64,000 nucleotides of DNA from Psychrobacter sp. UBA3483 (GCF_002377905.1 NZ_DFQS01000044.1:1-64000), one strand, 5' to 3'. Numbered from the stretch's first letter, positions 52,785 through 62,360 are shown. The notes: generated by a model not told the origin, from the sequence alone. A program made the numbers and translations.

Positions 52785-54101
52785 TTAGCCACGTAAACCA
52801 ATAAACTCTTCACGGCCACGGTAGCTTGCACGTACTTGCTGCTCGATACGTAGTAGCTGGTTGTATTTCGCGACGCGGTCTGAGCGGCATAGTGAGCCAG
52901 TTTTGATTTGACCGGCTGCTGTACCCACTGCTAAGTCAGCAATGGTGCTGTCTTCAGTTTCACCTGAACGATGCGAGATAATCGTTGCATAGCCATTTTT
53001 CTTCGCCAGATAAATCGCATCTAGGGTTTCTGACAAGGTACCAATTTGGTTAAACTTAATCAAAATCGCATTGGCAATATGTTTATCAATGCCTTCTTGC
53101 AAAATAGCAGGATTGGTCACAAACAAATCATCGCCAACCAACTGAACTTTATCACCAATCTGTTCAGTTAGGTATTTCCAGCCATCCCAATCTGACTCAT
53201 CAAGACCGTCTTCGATAGAGATAATAGGATATTGACGCGTCAAGCCTACGAGGTAATCTGAAAAACCTTGGCTATCAAAAGATTTATTACCCTCGCCTGC
53301 CAAGATATATTGACCATCTTTATAAAACTCACTGGCAGCACAGTCCAAAGCTAGATGGATATCATCACCTGCTTTATAGCCGACTTGTTCAATCGCTTGC
53401 ATGATAACAGTGATGGCTTCTTCGTTGCTACGTAGGTTTGGGGCAAAACCGCCTTCATCACCGACCGCAGTATTGAGGCCTTGGGATTTTAGGACAGATT
53501 TTAAGCTATGGAAAATCTCTGTACCCGCACGCAGGGCTTCTGAGAAGCTGGTGAAACCAACTGGCTCAATCATAAACTCTTGGATATCAACCGTGTTATC
53601 CGCGTGCTCGCCACCGTTTAAGATGTTCATCATCGGTACCGGCATCGTCAATGACGTCTGATTGCGCAAGTTTGCGATATACTGATGCAATGGCAGGCTT
53701 TGTGACTGGGCAGCCGCTTTTGCTGTTGCCAAAGACACAGCCAACATGGCATTAGCGCCAAGGTTGTCTTTATTTTCTGTACCATCGAGCGCAATCATAG
53801 CGTCATCAATCGCTTGCTGCTCAGTGACGTCTTTGTCCATAAGCGCGCTACGAATCTGGCTATTGACATTGGCAACGGCTTTTTTGACGCCTTTACCCAT
53901 GTAGCGACTTTGGTCGCCATCACGTAGCTCGAGCGCTTCACGTGAGCCAGTTGAGGCGCCACTTGGGGCAGCAGCACGGCCAATTGTGCCGTCAGCTAAG
54001 ATGACATCAGCTTCAATCGTTGGGTTGCCGCGCGAGTCTAAAATCTCACGAGCGCGAATGTCTATAATTGCGGCGACGTTGGTGGTTTCTTCAGCGTACA
54101 T
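52785..54101 (-). CDS. eno: Enolase
   Basis: A 438-residue glycolytic enzyme (2-phosphoglycerate to phosphoenolpyruvate), also part of the RNA degradosome in some bacteria. GNPTIEADVILADGTIGRAAAPSGASTGSREA, the EFMIEPVG segment, and LVGDDLFVTNP plus LIKFNQIGTLSET (catalytic Lys) and SHRSGETEDSTIADLAV are diagnostic. An N-terminal tail of about 11 residues exceeds the usual start; AGGAATT lies upstream of ATG. In other gammaproteobacteria eno follows kdsA directly; here a copper module intervenes. Confidence 0.97.
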   Translation of the reverse strand: MYAEETTNVAAIIDIRAREILDSRGNPTIEADVILADGTIGRAAAPSGASTGSREALELRDGDQSRYMGKGVKKAVANVNSQIRSALMDKDVTEQQAIDDAMIALDGTENKDNLGANAMLAVSLATAKAAAQSQSLPLHQYIANLRNQTSLTMPVPMMNILNGGEHADNTVDIQEFMIEPVGFTSFSEALRAGTEIFHSLKSVLKSQGLNTAVGDEGGFAPNLRSNEEAITVIMQAIEQVGYKAGDDIHLALDCAASEFYKDGQYILAGEGNKSFDSQGFSDYLVGLTRQYPIISIEDGLDESDWDGWKYLTEQIGDKVQLVGDDLFVTNPAILQEGIDKHIANAILIKFNQIGTLSETLDAIYLAKKNGYATIISHRSGETEDSTIADLAVGTAAGQIKTGSLCRSDRVAKYNQLLRIEQQVRASYRGREEFIGLRG

Positions 54102-54433
54102 AATGTCTGTTAATTCCTATGGTCATGCCAAGTTTGAGGGATAAATAACGGCAACTACAATACAAAAAAGGTAAAACAAAATATCGTATAGCACTTATAG
54201 CAAAACCAGCAGCATCTATTCATGTAATTGGCTGGTTTTATGTATTATTAAAGGTATTATCTAATACTTTAAGTGTCAGCTATCGTGCTTGGCATTATAG
54301 CATAAATTTCGCCAAACTTCCCTTATCTTACCCCAACTTGCGCCCGTAAAATGAAATATAGCCTGTAATATCAGCCATCAAAGAAGGGTTTTAATCCCTA
54401 CTAACAGCGGCGATATAACAGGCAGTTTGGCAT
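54102..54433. other. Spacer between copA end and eno start
   Basis: About 330 bp. It holds a 9-bp inverted repeat AAAACCAGC/GCTGGTTTT (54202-54239) with 20-nt loop that could end copA transcripts. The eno promoter should lie in the left part; no definite boxes are seen. Confidence 0.5.
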
Positions 54434-56782
54434 TTATGCTTTTGTTAAACGCTTACTGTCAGTATGAGTATTAGAGACAGTGTTATTTAGCTCAACCTCG
54501 GTTTTGAATCGCGTCAGACGTAGCGCATTCATCAATACTGAAATAGAGCTCAGCGCCATCGCAGCCGCGGCAATCATAGGGTTTAAAAAACCAAAAGCGG
54601 CAAGCGGAATACCAAGGCAATTATAAATAAAAGCAAAGAATAAATTTTGCTTGATATTGCGCACGGTTGCATTGGCAATTTTTTGCGCCGCATCGATGTG
54701 CATCAGCGACTCACCCATCAAGCGTGCAGAGGCACTATGCTGGGCGACATCCGTACCCTCAAACATCGCAAAGCTGGCATCGGCGGTTGCCATTGCTGGC
54801 GCATCATTGACGCCGTCGCCTGCCATCGCCACTTTGTGACCCGCTGTTTGTAACAGGGCAATTTGGCTCGCCTTATCACGTGGGCTCATTTTACCGTACG
54901 CTTGCTCAATACCCAGCTGCCCTGCCACATGGTCAACGACCGATTGCTTATCGCCACTCATCAAAATGACATTGATACCCGCATCTTGTAGCGCAGTAAT
55001 TGCCTGCGGCGTGTCGTCTTTTAAATCGTCAGCTAAGGCAAACGCGCCTAGCGGCTCATCGTTGATACTAATGGCGACAGTACTGGCAATTTGCCATACT
55101 TTTGGCATCAGTTTTGGCAGGGTTAGATTAGCAAACTCTGCCGTACCAACTTTTACCACACCTAAGCCTTCGATATTGGCTTGTATACCCGCACCTTTGA
55201 TGACACTGATATCAGTGACAGTCATCAATGGCAAGTTACGCTCTTGAGCCGCATTAATCAATGCCGTTGCTAATGGATGGCTGGCGTGCGCCTCAACACT
55301 TGCGGCAATTTGCAGCACATCATCGACGGCAAGCGATTTATCCACCATCACCTGATCGACGATAGTCGGTTTGCCAATAGTCAGTGTACCGGTTTTATCG
55401 AGTACCACGGTATCGATATTGCCTGCCGCCTCTAAGCTTTGCGCGTCTTTGAACCAAACGCCATGACGCGCGGCGACGCCCATACCGGCCATAATAGCCG
55501 CTGGCGTTGCCAAACCAAGCGCACATGGGCAAGCAATAACCAACACCGACACTGCATGCATCAAGGCGGTATCAACCATGCCTGTTAGCCACCACGTCAG
55601 CCCAAAAGTAACCAAAGCAATCGTTACTACCACGGGGACAAAAATAGCCGTCACTCTATCAGCAAGGCGCGCTAAATTGGCTTTTGAACCTTGTGCATCG
55701 CTCAGCGCTTGTACCATATCTCCGAGCTTGGTATCGCTACCCTTTGCACTGACGCGATAGAGTAAGCTGCCATTTTCGACCAACGCCCCTGCTAGCAGTA
55801 TATCACCTGCTTCTTTTTTAAGCGGTACAGACTCGCCGGTTAAATGACTCTCAACGCACCAACCACTACCGCCGATAACGACACCATCAGTCGCCACGCG
55901 GCTGCCTTGCTTAGCACGCAAGATATCGCCTACTTGCACCGCTTGTAGCGCGACATTATGAAAGTCGCCATTTGGCTGCTGCTGCTCGACTTCATCAGGC
56001 GTTAAAGATAATAATAAATCGATACTGTTTAAGCTGTGCTTTTTGGTGCGTTCCTCAAGATATTTACCCGTACGCACAAAAGCAATAACCATCACCCCTG
56101 CTTCAAAATAAACGGCTGGTCCGTGTCCGCCTGCATGCCCGCTTTGTAATAAGCTGCTTAACGTACCATCGCCATGGGTCAGCCATAGATAGGTCGAATA
56201 CGCCCAAATAGTTACTGTGCCAATGACCACCAATACGTCCATATTGGCAAGACCACCTTTGATAGAGGCCCAAGCGCTTTTGTAAAATGGTAATGCCAGC
56301 CCAAATTGGACAATGGTCGCTAAGATAAATTGAATCCAAACCGGCGGCATCCACGCCATACCCTGTCCAACCAGCATGCCTGCCATACCCACTAAAAACG
56401 GTAGCAAACACACCCATAGGGCAATCAAGCGCCATGGATACTCAGTTGCGGTATCCTCATCTGTTTGCGCAAACAAACTATCGGCCGCCTGCAAATTGGC
56501 CACAAAACCAGTTTTATTTACCCACTCTGTTACCTGCTCAGGTGTGGTTTGCGTTGGATCATAATCGACATTGGCAGTCTCGCCAGCGAAGTTGACGTTG
56601 ACTTCATACACCGCCGGCTTCTTATTAAGAACTTTCTCGATGCGAGACGCACAAGCCTGACATGTCATCCCCTCAATCGCCAGTTGCAGGTGCGCACGCT
56701 CGGGCGCAAGCGGCGTGTTTGACTGAATGTCAGTCTCAACTTCATAGGGGTCATTGTTAGCGGTACTGGTAGCGTCATTCAT
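54434..56782 (-). CDS. copA: Copper-translocating P1B-type ATPase
   Basis: A 782-residue copper exporter. One N-terminal metal-binding HMA domain (GMTCQACASRIEKVL, about residues 34-48; CxxC), eight membrane helices, the ion-binding CPCALGLATP, phosphorylated Asp in DKTGTLT, the HP motif in HASHPLATAL, and hinge GDGVNDAP. It expels Cu(I) from the cytoplasm. copZ lies upstream on the same strand with a terminator between, so they may be separate units. No CueR-type regulator or palindromic operator is recognised in the window. Confidence 0.95.
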   Translation of the reverse strand: MNDATSTANNDPYEVETDIQSNTPLAPERAHLQLAIEGMTCQACASRIEKVLNKKPAVYEVNVNFAGETANVDYDPTQTTPEQVTEWVNKTGFVANLQAADSLFAQTDEDTATEYPWRLIALWVCLLPFLVGMAGMLVGQGMAWMPPVWIQFILATIVQFGLALPFYKSAWASIKGGLANMDVLVVIGTVTIWAYSTYLWLTHGDGTLSSLLQSGHAGGHGPAVYFEAGVMVIAFVRTGKYLEERTKKHSLNSIDLLLSLTPDEVEQQQPNGDFHNVALQAVQVGDILRAKQGSRVATDGVVIGGSGWCVESHLTGESVPLKKEAGDILLAGALVENGSLLYRVSAKGSDTKLGDMVQALSDAQGSKANLARLADRVTAIFVPVVVTIALVTFGLTWWLTGMVDTALMHAVSVLVIACPCALGLATPAAIMAGMGVAARHGVWFKDAQSLEAAGNIDTVVLDKTGTLTIGKPTIVDQVMVDKSLAVDDVLQIAASVEAHASHPLATALINAAQERNLPLMTVTDISVIKGAGIQANIEGLGVVKVGTAEFANLTLPKLMPKVWQIASTVAISINDEPLGAFALADDLKDDTPQAITALQDAGINVILMSGDKQSVVDHVAGQLGIEQAYGKMSPRDKASQIALLQTAGHKVAMAGDGVNDAPAMATADASFAMFEGTDVAQHSASARLMGESLMHIDAAQKIANATVRNIKQNLFFAFIYNCLGIPLAAFGFLNPMIAAAAMALSSISVLMNALRLTRFKTEVELNNTVSNTHTDSKRLTKA

Positions 56783-57045
56783 AGAGAGAACTCGTTATTG
56801 CGTTAAAGCGCGTGATAGCGTTTAGATATTTAGGCAGTCGTTTACGCGAAAAAACTCAGCGACTTGGTAAAACTTTTAAACGAAAGCGTATTTGAAGCGC
56901 CCTTTTCTAAACTTACTGGGATAACTATTAAATGGTTATGATTGGCGGTAATTCAACTTTTTCTATGGTGGCAACTCATCAACAGCTATTGGCGTATAAA
57001 TGAAAAGACGTTAGTTATTGCAATCTCATTATTTTTTAGTCATTA

Positions 57046-57077
57046 AAAAAACCAGCCATCAGAGCTGGTTCTTTTAT
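57046..57077 (-). terminator. Terminator of copZ
   Basis: On the minus strand AACCAGC/GCTGGTT stem with the loop TCTGATG, followed by T. Confidence 0.8.
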
Positions 57078-57091
57078 AAATAAAAATAATC

Positions 57092-57316
57092 TTAAGAGTT
57101 AGCGACGGTGGCATCAAAGCCTGCATCATCGATAGCAGCGGCAATCGCTTCAATGCTGGTCTTACTGTCATCAAAGGTAACTGTCGCTAGGTTATCAGCC
57201 AAATCAACAGAGATTGTCTCTACGCCGTCAATTCCGTCAGTTGCGGTATGAACACTTGCCACACAACCACCACAAGTCATGCCATCGATATTAATGATTC
57301 TAGTTTGGTCTGCCAT
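57092..57316 (-). CDS. copZ: Copper chaperone (HMA domain), CopZ-like
   Basis: A 74-residue HMA-fold metallochaperone. IDGMTCGGCVASV holds the Cu(I)-binding CxxC (about residues 14-17), followed by VSVDLADNLATVTF and IAAAIDDAGFDATV typical of the ferredoxin-like fold. It delivers copper to CopA, whose gene follows. AAGGAGC is a strong ribosome binding site. Confidence 0.94.
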   Translation of the reverse strand: MADQTRIINIDGMTCGGCVASVHTATDGIDGVETISVDLADNLATVTFDDSKTSIEAIAAAIDDAGFDATVANS

Positions 57317-57588
57317 GAGAGGCTCCTTATTCTTATAACTGAGTTGTTATTAATGAATATTTTTATAATTTAAAAAACTGCTTTTATAATGGTCTTTATA
57401 CGCTTACTTATAAACACAGTATGTAACTAGCATAAGCTGAAACAAAGCCAACAACAAGTCCGTTTGGTTGTAAGTTTATTAAAGTGTTGTTGCTTCAAGT
57501 ATTTTCATAAAAACGAAATTTTTATAAACATGGCTTATGAAACTATCAAGCGTTAAAAACACCGCAATAAATAGTCACTCACTAAACG
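57317..57588. other. Spacer between the HMA-like gene and copZ
   Basis: 272 bp, AT-rich, with no gene. Expected to contain the copZ promoter; no CueR-like palindrome recognised. Confidence 0.4.
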
Positions 57589-57843
57589 TTAATCATGGTA
57601 ACGCGGATTTTGCGGGGCATCGATAGGAAATGGCTGAGTCACGTAATCAACCATGCTAATTGCTGCAACAAATGCATGTACCGTCGTTTTGGTATCATCA
57701 TAATGGATAAATGCCATTCTGTTTTCAGGCTGTAGCTCAATTTCTGTGACACCGGTAATGTTTTTTAGCGCCGTCATCACGCTCTCAAACCCTTCGGTAT
57801 CATCGATATTCTCGATACTTACTTGTGCAACTTTAATGGCCAT
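57589..57843 (-). CDS. HMA-fold-like protein without CxxC, unknown function
   Basis: An 84-residue protein with beta-alpha-beta layout of the HMA fold: KVAQVSIENIDD, then VMTALKNITGVTEIEL, NRMAFIHYDDTKTTVHAFVAAISMVDY. The usual GMTCxxC metal loop is replaced by ENIDDTEGF, so it cannot bind copper by the normal site. AAGGGGA precedes ATG. It lies 27 bp after kdsA on the same strand and so may be co-transcribed with it, and is next to copZ. Could be a degenerate chaperone or a structural partner. Confidence 0.72.
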   Translation of the reverse strand: MAIKVAQVSIENIDDTEGFESVMTALKNITGVTEIELQPENRMAFIHYDDTKTTVHAFVAAISMVDYVTQPFPIDAPQNPRYHD

Positions 57844-57870
57844 GATCTTATCCCCTTATCGTTTATAGCA

Positions 57871-58746
57871 TTAATGCGTATCCAATACCTCAAAGCCTTT
57901 GACCAACTCATCGATCTGCTTTAGCTGCCGTAAAAACGGCTCTAACTGGCTGGTTCGCAACGCACATGGACCATCGCATTTCGCCACTTCTGGGTTTGGA
58001 TGCGCCTCTAAAAACAAACCTGCCAAACCTGTCGCCATACCTGCACGAGCAAGGGTGGTGATTTGCTCACGGCGACCGCCCGCACTGTCACTACGCGCTC
58101 CCGGCTGCTGCAAACTGTGCGTCACATCAAAAAATACCGGAATATCCATCTGCTTCATGGTATCAAAGCCCAGCATATCGACGACCAAATTGTTATAACC
58201 AAAAGCACTACCGCGCTCGCACAAAATCAGCTTATCGTTACCGCCCTCAAGGCATTTATTGACGATATGACGCATTTCATGCGGCGCCAAAAACTGCGCT
58301 TTTTTAATATTAATAATCGCATCGGTTTTTGCCATCGCATGCACCAAGTCAGTCTGACGTGATAAAAAAGCAGGCAGTTGAATGATATCAGCCACTTCCG
58401 AGACCGGCGCTGCTTGATAAGGCTCATGCACATCCGTAATAATCGGTACTTGGAATTTTTCTTTAATCTGCCCTAGCCAATCGATACCCTGCTCTAGACC
58501 CGGCCCGCGATATGAATGTAAGCTTGAACGGTTGGCTTTATCAAAGCTGGCTTTAAAAACATAGCCAATGCCCAAACGCTGACAGATATCCACATACTGC
58601 TCGGCAATCTCGAACGCCAATTCTTTGGACTCTAAGACATTCATACCACCGAATAAGACAAACGGTTGGTCGTTACCGATATTAATCGTCTTGCCATTTG
58701 GCGTATTAAGCTTGATATGTGATTGTGCGGTTAATAAATTTTCCAT
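57871..58746 (-). CDS. kdsA: 2-dehydro-3-deoxyphosphooctonate aldolase (KDO-8-P synthase)
   Basis: A 291-residue enzyme making Kdo 8-phosphate from PEP and arabinose 5-phosphate for LPS inner core. GGMNVLESKELAFEIAE and KASFDKANRSS, ITDVHEP and FDVTHSLQQPG are family blocks. ATG 58746 is the start: GAGGGTC precedes it and homologs begin near there; the open frame adds 14 residues (to 58788). A 20-bp-arm stem-loop lies about 105 bp upstream. Confidence 0.95.
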   Translation of the reverse strand: MENLLTAQSHIKLNTPNGKTINIGNDQPFVLFGGMNVLESKELAFEIAEQYVDICQRLGIGYVFKASFDKANRSSLHSYRGPGLEQGIDWLGQIKEKFQVPIITDVHEPYQAAPVSEVADIIQLPAFLSRQTDLVHAMAKTDAIINIKKAQFLAPHEMRHIVNKCLEGGNDKLILCERGSAFGYNNLVVDMLGFDTMKQMDIPVFFDVTHSLQQPGARSDSAGGRREQITTLARAGMATGLAGLFLEAHPNPEVAKCDGPCALRTSQLEPFLRQLKQIDELVKGFEVLDTH

Positions 58747-58850
58747 GAAGTGCTGACCCTCATTATTGTTATTTACTGTCGTTATCAACAGTTATTATTC
58801 ATCTGGTTTTTCCCTATTGTAACCGATAGGCTGATAAAAATAAGTATCTA

Positions 58851-58904
58851 AGCGTAATTGGACGTAATTGAGCGTAGTTAGATTCAATTACACCCAATTA
58901 CGCT
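58851..58904. repeat. Large stem-loop between pyrG and kdsA
   Basis: Arms AGCGTAATTGGACGTAATTG (58851-58870) and its complement (58885-58904) match at 18 of 20 positions around a 14-nt loop. The left arm and loop contain three degenerate CGTARTT units. It lies upstream of kdsA. Confidence 0.7.
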
Positions 58905-58992
58905 TCATCGATAATACTGATGAATAAATAAGAAGACTGTCTTGGTAAAAACCATCTTGATAAAAACGGCTATTAAAAGGTTAAATTAAAGC

Positions 58993-59027
58993 CAAAAAAA
59001 GACCAATCCGAAGATCAGTCTTTTTTA
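58993..59027 (-). terminator. Terminator of pyrG
   Basis: On the minus strand AAAAAGACT ... GTCTTTTTT with an interior ATC/GAT pairing; seven T follow the stem. Confidence 0.7.
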
Positions 59028-59055
59028 TCATTATTAAGCAGCTGTACGATGACGA

Positions 59056-60690
59056 TTATTTATTATCGCTATAGTTTCTTGCTGCTTTTACAAAGCTGTT
59101 AAACAGTGGATGACCACCACGTGGCGAGCTTGTAAATTCAGGATGAAACTGTACGGCGACAAACCAAGGATGGTTAGGAATCTCAACCGACTCAACCAAA
59201 TGCTGCTTAGCAGAATAACCCGATATCGTCATACCTGCTTGCTCTAATGGCTCGATATAACGATTGTTCATCTCATAACGATGGCGATGACGCTCAGTGA
59301 TATTGGTTGCGCCATAGATTTGGGCAAGCTTACTACCAGCCACCAGTTCCGCTTGCTGCGCACCTAAACGCATGGTGCCACCGAGGTCTGAATCATCGCT
59401 ACGAATCTGCAATTCGCCGCGCTCATCTAACCACTCGGTAATCAAACCGATGATAGGTTCAGCTGCGGTACGATTAAACTCAGAAGAATTGGCATCGATA
59501 TGCAACACATTACGCGCATATTCAATCACAGCCAATTGCATACCAAGACAGATGCCCAGATACGGTACGTTGTTTTCGCGTGCATAAGTAATGGCTTTCA
59601 TTTTGCCATTGGTACCGCGCTCACCAAAACCGCCCGGTACTAAAATAGCATCGGCATCGTTTAGACGAGCAAATAAAGCATCATCGGTTTCTAACAGCTC
59701 AGCATCGATATAGTCAATTTTGACGTCGGCTTTATGAGTGATACCAGCGTGTAGCAAGGCTTCGTTGATAGACTTATAAGCATCTGGCAATTCAACATAT
59801 TTACCTACCATTGCGACCGTCACCGTCGCTTCAGGATTGAGCTGTGCTTCGACCACTTTATCCCAATCGCTTAAATCCGCTTCTGGTACATCAAGACCAA
59901 AACGCTCACAGATTAAATCATCAAGATCTTGCTCATGCAGGGTACGCGGAATCTGATAAATACTTTGCGCATCTTCACACATGATCACCGCACGCTCTTC
60001 GACGTTGGTAAATAGTGCAATCTTGCGGCGATTGTCTTGTGAGATATGGTGGTCAGAGCGGCAGATCAAGATATCTGGCTGCAGACCGATAGAACGTAGC
60101 TCTTTAACTGAATGCTGAGTAGGCTTGGTTTTGGTTTCGCCCGCACTGGCGATATAAGGCACCAGCGTTAAATGCATCAGCATGGCGCGATTGCGACCTA
60201 GCTCTACTTGCATTTGGCGAACCGCTTCCATGAAGGGAAGTGACTCGATATCACCAACGGTACCGCCAATCTCGATAATGGCGATGTCGTAGCCTTCGCC
60301 ACTGGCAAGGATTTTGCTTTTAATTTCATCGGTGATATGCGGAATCACCTGTACCGTACCGCCCAAATATTCACCGCGGCGCTCTTTATTCAAAACGTTC
60401 TGATAGATACGGCCACTGGTGAAGTTATTGCTCTTACTCATCTTTGAATGGCGTAAAAAGCGCTCATAGTAGCCTAAATCCAAATCGGTCTCGGCGCCAT
60501 CTTCGGTGACGAACACTTCGCCATGTTGAAACGGGCTCATCGTGCCTGGATCGACGTTGATATACGGATCCATTTTGGTCATCGTCACGCTCACGCCACG
60601 TGCTTCAAGGACTGCTGCAAGAGAGGCTGCGGTAATACCTTTTCCTAGTGAGGACACTACCCCACCGGTCACAAATATAAACTTGGTCAT
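59056..60690 (-). CDS. pyrG: CTP synthase
   Basis: A 544-residue enzyme converting UTP to CTP with glutamine nitrogen. The synthetase half begins MTKFIFVTGGVVSSLGKGI with the ATP-binding loop; the glutaminase half has GICLGMQLAVIEYARN (catalytic Cys) and HPEF near the C-terminus. I start at ATG 60690, where all family members begin; the open frame adds 24 residues to 60762 with no family counterpart. Confidence 0.97.
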   Translation of the reverse strand: MTKFIFVTGGVVSSLGKGITAASLAAVLEARGVSVTMTKMDPYINVDPGTMSPFQHGEVFVTEDGAETDLDLGYYERFLRHSKMSKSNNFTSGRIYQNVLNKERRGEYLGGTVQVIPHITDEIKSKILASGEGYDIAIIEIGGTVGDIESLPFMEAVRQMQVELGRNRAMLMHLTLVPYIASAGETKTKPTQHSVKELRSIGLQPDILICRSDHHISQDNRRKIALFTNVEERAVIMCEDAQSIYQIPRTLHEQDLDDLICERFGLDVPEADLSDWDKVVEAQLNPEATVTVAMVGKYVELPDAYKSINEALLHAGITHKADVKIDYIDAELLETDDALFARLNDADAILVPGGFGERGTNGKMKAITYARENNVPYLGICLGMQLAVIEYARNVLHIDANSSEFNRTAAEPIIGLITEWLDERGELQIRSDDSDLGGTMRLGAQQAELVAGSKLAQIYGATNITERHRHRYEMNNRYIEPLEQAGMTISGYSAKQHLVESVEIPNHPWFVAVQFHPEFTSSPRGGHPLFNSFVKAARNYSDNK

Positions 60691-60862
60691 AGTACTCTGT
60701 CGGTAATTGGTAAAGAAGGATTTTACTAAAAATACGCCACAAAATATAGGGCAAAAGCACAAACTCTTTAAAACACTCCGTTTTTAGCGCTTCGCCTGCA
60801 TCAGTGCATATCTATCATAAGCATGACTATTATACGCCACTGCCGCTTTAAAAAGGGCATAA

Positions 60863-60896
60863 CAAAAAAACTCACCCCGAAGGATGAGTTTTTTAG
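60863..60896 (-). terminator. Terminator of the porin gene
   Basis: Stem AAAAAACTCA / TGAGTTTTTT with a CGAA-containing loop; T run on both strands, 22 bp after the porin stop. Confidence 0.85.
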
Positions 60897-60917
60897 AGTC
60901 AGATTCTAATGGTTAGA

Positions 60918-61946
60918 TTAGAATTTGTATTCTAGACCAGTACCAAGTACGAATACTTCAGCATCGCCTGTAGTTGTTAAGTATGGAACATTATCAGCTT
61001 TGTTCATACCAGCATAGGCATGAGCAATGATGTTGTCTTTATAGAAGTATTTGCCACCAACAACGATTTGATCTGAATCAGCGTCATCAAAACCATTTAG
61101 GTTAGAGGTGTTATTGTACTGTGCATAGACAGACGCTGGACGAGCAAAGTTAGTTAGAGGCATCTCACCACTGATGACAAAACCTTTTTCTTTAGAAGTA
61201 CCATAATCATAATCAGCTACTTGATATAACGCACCTAATCTGATTGGAGCTGCCATGAATTTAGCTAGATCTACAGTAGCAGTACCACGGATGATATCAC
61301 CTTCGATGTTTTGGTCTTTGTCATAAGCTAGACCAGCAGTAAAGCCAGTACCTTGGTCAAATAGTGCTGCAACACCGAAACCTGAGTTATCATTACCATT
61401 AGCATCATCAGAGCTATACATTGCAGAGATTTCTAGTGGTAGACCATCATATTTTGGTGCAGTCCAAATGATTGAACTTGGGATGCGGTTACTATCCGCC
61501 ATGTTTAACGCTTCGACAACTTCATTCTCATTTTTCGTAGTACCTAAGTTATCAAAGTAACCTTGGTTTACCACAACGTTATCGATACGCGCTAGGCTTG
61601 ATTGGTTTTTACCAACACGGAACTCACCAAATTGCTTGTTGACAACACCAAGGAATGTATCACGGTTAGTGAAACCATCTTTATCGCCATCAATGCGTGT
61701 GCCGTACTCTAACTGATAGATAACATCAGTGTTAGCGGTCATGGCTTCAGAACCTTTAAGACCGATACGTGAAGCATGAGAGTTAATTTCTACTGTATCT
61801 TCATCATACATGTTGCCAGCAGGACCATCAAATTCAGCATTAACATAGTCAGCAGCTAAAAAAGCTTTACCGTAGATAGTAGGTGCTGCGTTGGCGGCAG
61901 ATACAGATAGGGCAGCGATTGCTGTAGCTAAAAGTAGTTTTTTCAT
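60918..61946 (-). CDS. Outer-membrane porin (Porin_4-type)
   Basis: A 342-residue beta-barrel. Signal peptide MKKLLLATAIAALSVSAANA (cleavage before APTIYGK), then alternating short hydrophobic strands (SRIGLKG, VIYQLEYGTRI, EFRVGKNQS) and a C-terminal Phe (VLGTGLEYKF), the recognition signal for outer-membrane insertion. It allows diffusion of small solutes. GGAGATACC lies upstream of ATG 61946; the open frame reaches 62018 but extra residues precede the signal peptide. Substrate preference unknown. Confidence 0.93.
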   Translation of the reverse strand: MKKLLLATAIAALSVSAANAAPTIYGKAFLAADYVNAEFDGPAGNMYDEDTVEINSHASRIGLKGSEAMTANTDVIYQLEYGTRIDGDKDGFTNRDTFLGVVNKQFGEFRVGKNQSSLARIDNVVVNQGYFDNLGTTKNENEVVEALNMADSNRIPSSIIWTAPKYDGLPLEISAMYSSDDANGNDNSGFGVAALFDQGTGFTAGLAYDKDQNIEGDIIRGTATVDLAKFMAAPIRLGALYQVADYDYGTSKEKGFVISGEMPLTNFARPASVYAQYNNTSNLNGFDDADSDQIVVGGKYFYKDNIIAHAYAGMNKADNVPYLTTTGDAEVFVLGTGLEYKF

Positions 61947-62317
61947 GGGGTATCTCCACTTTACAATTTTAGTAATGAGCGAGCTATTATTAGCCGGTGC
62001 CCAAAATGGTATCGTCACAAATCCTCAAAGATATAATGTGTAACTGGCTACCGAGATTAGTCAGAAACAAGTGTGGCGAAGTGCTATTACCGTAAGATGA
62101 AAAAAACCATGACTTACATAACTGGGGTTAGAATCGTAACTGCCATGTAAATGCTGGTCTTTATCGTTCTGTTGCGTAACATCCGTTACCAAACTCATAC
62201 TTCGATTACAAGCATAACAACTTTGACATAATTTGCAACATATTTTTAAGTCTTTCATGACGAAAAATTCTAAAACCCATGTTTCATCTAAGGTTTAACG
62301 ATTGTTTAGATAAAAAT
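61947..62317. other. Spacer upstream of the porin gene
   Basis: About 370 bp with the porin promoter on the minus strand; TAATAAT-like boxes are seen without a secure -35. A cysteine-rich 65-codon frame (62061-62258) has no ribosome binding site and is not called. Confidence 0.5.
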
Positions 62318-62360
62318 AAAAAACACCCCTACTCGCCATTAGCAAATAGGGGTAATTTTT
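62318..62360 (-). terminator. Terminator of glcB
   Basis: On the minus strand ACCCCTA/TAGGGGT stem then TGTTTTTTATTTTTA. Confidence 0.78.

Noticed and set aside
54102..57588. CueR-type palindromic operator near copA or copZ
   Set aside because: No inverted repeat with the expected spacing was found by eye.
62061..62258. Cysteine-rich 65-codon frame upstream of the porin
   Set aside because: No ribosome binding site and no family resemblance; lies where the porin promoter should be.
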